A DNA stretch of 25,864 nt from a virus, in the IMG/VR virus record IMGVR_UViG_3300044625_000718, positions 1 to 25,864 of that record; one strand, 5' to 3'. The notes below the pieces were generated by a model. That model was not told the origin of the DNA. It did not search any database and saw nothing but the letters and a program-made list of their open reading frames with translations. Below, piece by piece: positions 21,848 through 25,864 of this stretch. Numbering within the stretch: position 1 is the first letter of the stretch; each line of letters starts with the position of its first letter. The translations under genes were made by a program, and so were the position numbers.

Positions 21848-22504
21848 ATGCTCTTTAAACCCAATCGTATTACTCTGCCCACCATGCCTATGTTGGTAAA
21901 ACCTATTAAGAATGAGGATTTGCTCTATACCTGTCAAATCACTCAATTCGATAGAGAGGGATATGAGCTGCTTCCGATTGAACAAGAGTATTACAAAATT
22001 AATGATATTGGGATGCATAATGAAAAAGTCTTTGCCCATGAATCAGGCAATCCAAATGGATGGAGCGCAGCAATACAAAGATGGTTTGAACAGGTAGATA
22101 GTAATTCTCCTTATGTATTAGATCATTCTTTTTGTGTTGTACGTTACGGGTTTGAAGGGGAAGCTAAAAAACAAATACAAAAAGCTGCTAAAAAGAGACC
22201 CGAACTTAGCAAACTATTAAACATTAAACCCAAATGGGGTCATGATTTTTGCGTGGATTACGTTCAGCCTGATTGTTCCTACGAATTGGTCCACTGGGAA
22301 TGGGACTATAGAAACTACGACGAGTTTGATTTACACCGCGAATGCCTAGAGGTTATAGTAGAAAAAACTGATTGGGAAGCAGTACACCGAGCAGTTAAGA
22401 CATTTCGTATGAGTATGCCTCATGCTGAAGCTGATGTAGAAGGTAATTTTAGAACCAATATGTTTGGTCTACATAAAGCGTTTAGACTCTTTAAGAGTTT
22501 TTAA
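21848..22504 (+). CDS. Unknown phage protein, 218 residues
   Basis: I do not recognise this protein. It is soluble-looking, with no signal peptide or membrane segment, and rich in aromatic residues: WSAAIQRWFEQ (72-82), DHSFCVVRYGF, then VHWEWDYRNYDEFD in the second half, followed by two probable helices (ECLEVIVEKTDWEAVHRAVKTF). The compact mixed alpha/beta pattern suggests a folded domain. The ATG at 21848 is the first in the frame; Met13 and Met15 are possible later starts. It is a single-gene plus unit diverging from the terminase. Its stop codon overlaps the stop of the facing gene through a shared TTAA. Confidence 0.8.
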   Translation: MLFKPNRITLPTMPMLVKPIKNEDLLYTCQITQFDREGYELLPIEQEYYKINDIGMHNEKVFAHESGNPNGWSAAIQRWFEQVDSNSPYVLDHSFCVVRYGFEGEAKKQIQKAAKKRPELSKLLNIKPKWGHDFCVDYVQPDCSYELVHWEWDYRNYDEFDLHRECLEVIVEKTDWEAVHRAVKTFRMSMPHAEADVEGNFRTNMFGLHKAFRLFKSF

Positions 22505-23703
22505 AACGTTACCATAAAGGCATTACCACGAGCATCCTGAAAGTTAGGCGTTGCGGCATAAGTTAACCCGCCTGGAGTATCAATACTGTTTAGCGCTTCT
22601 TCGTAGGTCTTAAAAAATAACTCTCCGTCTTTATATACAGCAAAGTATGTAAAGCTTTCTATACTGTGATAGTACATAAAGCATAGCTTAAACAGACCCA
22701 CAGTTAATTGTTCTTTAAGTGGTAAACCTAGGCGATCAAATGCTCCATCAATGGTAGAAGTTATTGCTTCAGGGTTAAAATCTTTAAGATATATTGATAC
22801 ACTATTAGTGTATGCTCTTACAATTTGTTCTCGTAAATTACGATTAGGATCAGCCTCAATAGCCTGCATTAACATTTGGGTGAATGTTTTAAAATTTTTA
22901 TCGTTTAAATTATACCAATATGTTTCTCTAAACCCAGGTGCATTACCTATAATATCGCTAAAGTTTTTTACAAAAGCTGCTTTAATGTCTCCGTATATAT
23001 TTTGAGACCCGCTTAAACGACCTGCCGACTGCTCATCGCCGGCGCCTTGCTTTACTTCAATTAGACCTTCAGGTACCTGTACATCTCCTTTGACTGGGTG
23101 CATACCGTCTTTAAGTAAAAGTATTAATGCTAGTTCTCCCTTACCAGTACCTTTACCACCACCCCCGGGTACTGTCATACTAAAAATACTTCTTACTAAA
23201 TGCTCATGAAGCATAGGAAATAAATTTTCTACTCGTTCAGGTGTTGACATACTAGCTAATTCAGAGGCAGAGATTTGTTCAGAGCCTCTAATATAATTAA
23301 CTAAATCGTTGACGTGGTTAGAAGTATTTGCACTCAATATACTCTCTATAGGCATAGCTACGTTCTTAGTGAGTCCTTTTTTCTTAAAGATATTTTTAAG
23401 AATAGGTAAGTGCTTAATGTCTTGTTGTAAGATATTTAGAGCTTTGAGATATGCTATACGAGTGATAGGTCTTTTACGCGACTCAATATCAGATAGTAGA
23501 CCGATTAAATTATTGAGTTCATCTGGAGTAATCTCATCTCCAGCAGGAAGCTCGCTTTCAAATTTTTCCCCTCGACCCTTTCTAGCTTCTAAAAAGTCAT
23601 GCATTCTACTCTTAAAATTTTCAATAACTTGAACCAAATGGTACTGTTCCTTAGCAGTAATTAACGGATTGTTATTGAGTAGTTTTTTAGGCAGGTAATA
23701 CAT
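22501..23703 (-). CDS. Phage protein with PD-(D/E)xK nuclease-like motif set
   Basis: A 400-residue protein. The central region reads GKGELALILLL with E190, then GDVQV with D207, then LIEVKQG with E216 and K218. This order and spacing (Glu on a helix, Asp on the first strand, E-x-K on the second) fit the PD-(D/E)xK restriction-endonuclease fold. A glycine-rich loop PGGGGKGTGKGE (179-190) precedes it; it is not a Walker A motif because no Thr/Ser follows the Lys in the right register. The N-terminal 170 residues are helical and charged; the C-terminal 170 look alpha/beta with no recognised domain. A role in DNA processing during replication or packaging would fit a nuclease, but catalytic activity is unproven and similar phage proteins may be structural. 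It diverges from the 143-residue gene. Confidence 0.75.
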   Translation of the reverse strand: MYYLPKKLLNNNPLITAKEQYHLVQVIENFKSRMHDFLEARKGRGEKFESELPAGDEITPDELNNLIGLLSDIESRKRPITRIAYLKALNILQQDIKHLPILKNIFKKKGLTKNVAMPIESILSANTSNHVNDLVNYIRGSEQISASELASMSTPERVENLFPMLHEHLVRSIFSMTVPGGGGKGTGKGELALILLLKDGMHPVKGDVQVPEGLIEVKQGAGDEQSAGRLSGSQNIYGDIKAAFVKNFSDIIGNAPGFRETYWYNLNDKNFKTFTQMLMQAIEADPNRNLREQIVRAYTNSVSIYLKDFNPEAITSTIDGAFDRLGLPLKEQLTVGLFKLCFMYYHSIESFTYFAVYKDGELFFKTYEEALNSIDTPGGLTYAATPNFQDARGNAFMVTF

Positions 23704-23762
23704 ATGTTGCGGTATATATCATATTTACTTTTAATTTCAAGTAAAAAAGGTAAATATTACAT
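23704..23762. promoter_or_regulatory. Divergent intergenic region with inverted TAAATAT boxes
   Basis: 59 A/T-rich bases. ATATTTAC at 23721-23728 and GTAAATAT at 23750-23757 form an inverted pair, one facing each gene; a second pair TTTACTT/AAGTAAA (23724-23730 and 23739-23745) lies inside. Both flanking ATGs sit in identical CATATG palindromes. This looks like back-to-back promoters of T4-late type or an operator; the sequence cannot decide which. Confidence 0.4.
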
Positions 23763-24194
23763 ATGTCAAAGTTTAAGTCTCAATTCTATCAAATAATCGA
23801 AAAAACTGAAGATTCGGTCTTTACAAAACCTGCTTTTGAATTGTTCAACAAAAAGAACAAATCCGACTACAAATTTAAGTATTACGGTCTTAAAGAAGGA
23901 GAATCATATTACCGCGTTGACATAAAGGTGCAAGATGATTTTAAATTAGTCTTTAGCAAGGCTTTTATCGAAGTTAGAGTAGATGAACAGAATCATACTG
24001 CTATATTCGAAATGGTATGGTTATTAACCGGTATGCATATGGATAGTGCTATTATCGGTAAAATAGTAGAGGAAGAAGGTAAACTAAGATATGTACCGTT
24101 CGATGATAAAGACTTCGAACAAACAGACACCGCCTATCCTAAGGACGGCGGTGCTATTGAAATACCCGGAACAGGTATAGCTATTGAGTTGTAA
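23763..24194 (+). CDS. Unknown phage protein, 143 residues
   Basis: I do not recognise this protein. Residues 1-30 resemble the N-terminal part of several small T4-like phage proteins (SKFKSQFYQIIEKTEDS), then a charged strand-rich region (YRVDIKVQDDFKLVF, AFIEVRVDEQ) and a hydrophobic helix (IFEMVWLLTGMHMDSAIIGKI). The C-terminal tail after residue 110 is acidic and Gly-rich, probably flexible. It lacks a signal peptide. A weak AAGG lies about 12 bases before the ATG. Its last 14 bases overlap the end of the convergent minus-strand gene, and its 3' coding region contains the GC-rich hairpin at 24128-24153. Confidence 0.8.
   Translation: MSKFKSQFYQIIEKTEDSVFTKPAFELFNKKNKSDYKFKYYGLKEGESYYRVDIKVQDDFKLVFSKAFIEVRVDEQNHTAIFEMVWLLTGMHMDSAIIGKIVEEEGKLRYVPFDDKDFEQTDTAYPKDGGAIEIPGTGIAIEL
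24128..24153 (-). terminator. Candidate terminator for the right-hand minus-strand genes
   Basis: Perfect seven-base GC-rich arms CACCGCC and GGCGGTG enclose a smaller TCCT-A-AGGA helix. On the minus strand it lies 28 bases past the stop of the gene ending at 24181, and is followed by TCTGTTTGTTC, an imperfect U-rich tract. It lies within the convergent gene's coding sequence, which must therefore tolerate both demands. Confidence 0.4.
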
Positions 24195-24582
24195 AGTTAC
24201 CGGGCGCGGTAGGAGCTTCTTCGTCAGTTGGATCCCCAGGAGGGTTTTCGGTTTCACTAAAACCTTGACCTTCAGCGGTATCCTCGTCATAAGCAGCATA
24301 CTCATCATGACCGTATTCTGTTCTCATGAAATCGGCCACTGATACTAGATAGTCATCAGCCATAGTTAACTTACTTTGAGCCCAAGCTTCAAGATTAGCA
24401 TTCTCTGGAAGCTTTTTCAGAATATCATGAATCGTTTTTGCATTACGCATGATAGATTCTATTTGACTATAGCCCATGTTTACTTCATGATCCTCTTCGT
24501 CAATACGCGGAGGATTAGGATTAAGCGTGGGCTCAATAGCTTCAAGTAGAGTGACTAATTTATTGAAACTAGTATCTCTCAT
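24181..24582 (-). CDS. Small conserved phage protein, 133 residues
   Basis: The open frame extends to an ATG at 24669, but I choose the ATG at 24582. It follows the upstream stop by one base (TGATATG), has an AAAGG sequence about six bases before it, and begins with MRDTSFNKLVTLLEAIEP, a typical phage N-terminus. The extra 29 residues would be an out-of-frame copy of the upstream lysine-rich tail. The core VNMGYSQIESIMRNAKTIHD, then EAWAQSKLTMADDYLVSVADFM (split here for length), is a helical pattern I recall from many T4-like marine phages (a helix, an acidic turn, W-x-QSK and a DDYL helix), usually of unknown function. The C-terminal tail is acidic and disordered-looking. It overlaps the facing gene by 14 bases and is probably co-transcribed with the membrane protein gene. 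Confidence 0.78.
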   Translation of the reverse strand: MRDTSFNKLVTLLEAIEPTLNPNPPRIDEEDHEVNMGYSQIESIMRNAKTIHDILKKLPENANLEAWAQSKLTMADDYLVSVADFMRTEYGHDEYAAYDEDTAEGQGFSETENPPGDPTDEEAPTAPGNFTTQ

Positions 24583-24583
24583 A

Positions 24584-24961
24584 TCAGCCTTTCTTTTTCT
24601 TAGTTGTAGCGGCCTTCTTTTTAGCTGCTTTCTTTTTAGGAGCTGATACTTCGTCAGCTGCTTCGTCAACTACTGCAGAGTCAACTACAATAGGAAGTTC
24701 TTCTGGTGTGGGATTATTATTTTCTGTTGTCATAGGAGGAAAATCTGGTGATGGGGTTGACTCAATGATTAAGGTTTCAGAGCCTATATCAACGGTAACC
24801 GGAGGTGGAAGAGGAGGGGTCGGTTGCGGAGGGGTAACCGGTAAGTCTGGTGTAACTGAAGGGGTAGGGGCTGAGGATGACTTAGTAGAGTTTAAAATAT
24901 AATAGTGAAAGGCAACAGCCCCTGATACAATTAAAATTACAATAAAGATTGGTGTAAGCAT
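24584..24961 (-). CDS. Membrane-anchored Pro/Lys-rich small protein
   Basis: A 125-residue protein with a single hydrophobic segment at the extreme N-terminus (PIFIVILIVSGAVAFHYYIL, residues 4-23) and no lipobox Cys. Residues 30-95 are a proline-, threonine- and acid-rich spacer (PVTPPQPTPPLPPP region), and the end is a lysine/alanine tail (KKKAAKKKAATTKKKKG). It should be a membrane protein with an extended flexible arm. The Pro-rich arm recalls spanins and TonB-like linkers, while the lysine tail recalls DNA- or polyanion-binding tails. The positive-inside rule leaves the topology uncertain, and I assign no function. It lies 11 bases after the leucine-rich-repeat gene and one base before the next start. 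Confidence 0.72.
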   Translation of the reverse strand: MLTPIFIVILIVSGAVAFHYYILNSTKSSSAPTPSVTPDLPVTPPQPTPPLPPPVTVDIGSETLIIESTPSPDFPPMTTENNNPTPEELPIVVDSAVVDEAADEVSAPKKKAAKKKAATTKKKKG

Positions 24962-24972
24962 ATATATACTTA

Positions 24973-25864
24973 TTAAATATCCAAGTTTACATTAGCGTCC
25001 TGATCGCCTTTAAGTATAGCGTCTCTTATTGCTCTTGTATATCTAGACTTATCTAATGGGTGGCTATTAAAACGACTAGCCCCTTCTTCGCCTACGTAGA
25101 TGTCTCCTTTAACAACATCCCCAACAGCATAGTAAGTTAATACGCCCTCTGTTATACCCGGGCAATTAGATATCTGAAGATCCCCTTCAATAACATCTGG
25201 TAACCCTTCAAGAGTGTTTAAAGACGAACAATTTTCAATCATTAACATGACCATGTTACGAGGTAAACCGTTAAGGTTTTTTAAAGCCGGACACCTCATT
25301 ATAGATAGAGTCCGTATACCGTCTGGGGTGCCGTGTAAAGTAACTAATTCTTCGCAATTGCGAATGGTATTGTTTATTGTTTTTGCAAATACACTCGGAA
25401 ATGAAGAAGAACCAGTAGAAGTAATGTCTGGTTCTACCATATTTGAAGGTAGGCCTGCAAGATTAGTTATTGCTAATTCGTCAAGAGCAAAATGAGTTAA
25501 CTCTATTCTACTAGCTCCTTCTAAACTTCTAAGCTTAGACATATGCTGCAAAAAAAGCGGACCATTGTAAGCTGGTGCATAGTGTAAAGTCTCTAAGCTA
25601 TTTATTTGGTACAATCTTAGCACAGCGTTGGCGCCGCCGGGCACGAGGGTCGCGCCTCTATATGAAGGATCGATACGCGCAGGAGCCCCTTTAAGAGACC
25701 TTAACCCGTCACAGTTCTGTATACTTAAACTTCCCGCTATCTTCTGAGGGAGCCCTTCTAAATTAATTAATTTAGGGCATTGATTGATATCTACTGAGGT
25801 AGAACTATCTGTTTTAGGGAAAAATTTTAAACTAACTAAATTTGGACAGTCCATTATAGCTATA
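24973..25864 (-). CDS. Leucine-rich-repeat phage protein, 5' end outside the window
   Basis: The visible 293 residues contain about nine LRR-type units of the form L-x-I-x-NC-x-x-L-x-x-L-x-GLP: CPKLINLEGLP, CDGLRSLKGAP, CEELVTLHGTP, CPALKNLNGLP, CSSLNTLEGLP and others. The conserved Cys in the NC/RC position is typical of this LRR subtype. The first ATG is at 25854, but the codons before it (I-A-I) remain open, and IAIMDCPNLVSL itself fits the repeat pattern, so the start is almost certainly beyond the edge. The C-terminal 60 residues leave the LRR pattern and are charged. LRR proteins of this kind occur in T4-like phages and are usually unassigned; a binding role is inferred from the fold. 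Confidence 0.85.
   Translation of the reverse strand, partial: IAIMDCPNLVSLKFFPKTDSSTSVDINQCPKLINLEGLPQKIAGSLSIQNCDGLRSLKGAPARIDPSYRGATLVPGGANAVLRLYQINSLETLHYAPAYNGPLFLQHMSKLRSLEGASRIELTHFALDELAITNLAGLPSNMVEPDITSTGSSSFPSVFAKTINNTIRNCEELVTLHGTPDGIRTLSIMRCPALKNLNGLPRNMVMLMIENCSSLNTLEGLPDVIEGDLQISNCPGITEGVLTYYAVGDVVKGDIYVGEEGASRFNSHPLDKSRYTRAIRDAILKGDQDANVNLDI

Noticed and set aside
22486-22503. ACTC-TTTAA-GAGT hairpin followed by Ts at the end of the 218-residue gene, as a terminator.
   Set aside because: The stem is only four strong pairs plus weak ones, in A/T-rich sequence; too weak to call without folding energies.
23130-23170. Glycine-rich loop PGGGGKGTGKGE as a P-loop ATP-binding site.
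   Set aside because: It does not fit GxxxxGK[ST]; the Lys is followed by Gly and there is no Walker B strand nearby. The PD-(D/E)xK reading explains the Glu better.
24583-24669. Longer start (ATG at 24669) for the 133-residue gene.
   Set aside because: The extra residues are an out-of-frame reading of the upstream Lys-rich tail, and the ATG at 24582 has a coupled stop and a ribosome-binding-like AAAGG.
1-25864. tRNA, integrase, transposase or attachment-site features.
   Set aside because: None was visible on reading both strands; no tRNA-like cloverleaf or mobile-element protein motif was found by eye.

Overview
This window looks like the structural and late-gene part of a T4-like (myovirus) tailed phage, probably assembled from an aquatic virus. 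The anchors are a T4 gp17-type large terminase (20026-21798, minus) with complete ATPase and RNase H-fold nuclease motifs, and a T4 gp14-type neck protein (17712-18860, minus). There are no integration genes, tRNAs or rRNAs. Genes are packed almost without gaps and no stretch over 300 bases is gene-free. The host cannot be named. Most start codons lack a clear Shine-Dalgarno sequence and sit behind A/T-only leaders, and the fiber's C-terminal motif (NFVSKFTG...NSQIFDNGTNVGVGT) resembles proteins common in Bacteroidota and their phages. Both are weak hints, not proof.

Layout. At the left edge, two coupled plus-strand genes: a small unknown protein cut by the window edge, and a 553-residue protein joining a ligase-like nucleotidyltransferase half (KxDG, EGIV, later Lys) to an NMN-adenylyltransferase-like half (HxGH). 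From 18860 down to 1979 runs one tightly packed minus-strand unit of about 17 kb: neck protein, a giant 3371-residue collagen-like fiber, a fiber-associated small protein, a 14-blade RCC1-type beta-propeller protein, a sulfotransferase, a two-domain GT8-like/GT9-like glycosyltransferase and a methyltransferase. Right of this, genes alternate in strand: an acidic low-complexity protein with a strong terminator, the terminase, an unknown 218-residue protein, a protein with a PD-(D/E)xK nuclease-like motif set, an unknown 143-residue protein, a small conserved phage protein, a membrane-anchored proline/lysine-rich protein, and a leucine-rich-repeat protein cut by the right edge.

How the genes may work together. 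The terminase packages DNA and the neck protein closes the head for tail joining. The fiber and propeller are probable adsorption proteins. The most striking feature is that three polymer-modifying enzymes (sulfotransferase, glycosyltransferase, methyltransferase) lie directly downstream of a fiber made of roughly 940 Gly-X-Y triplets rich in serine and tyrosine and nearly free of proline and lysine. My inference is that this is a fiber-decoration cassette in which the virion carries its own glycosylated or sulfated collagen-like fiber. Modification of host surface glycans is the main alternative.
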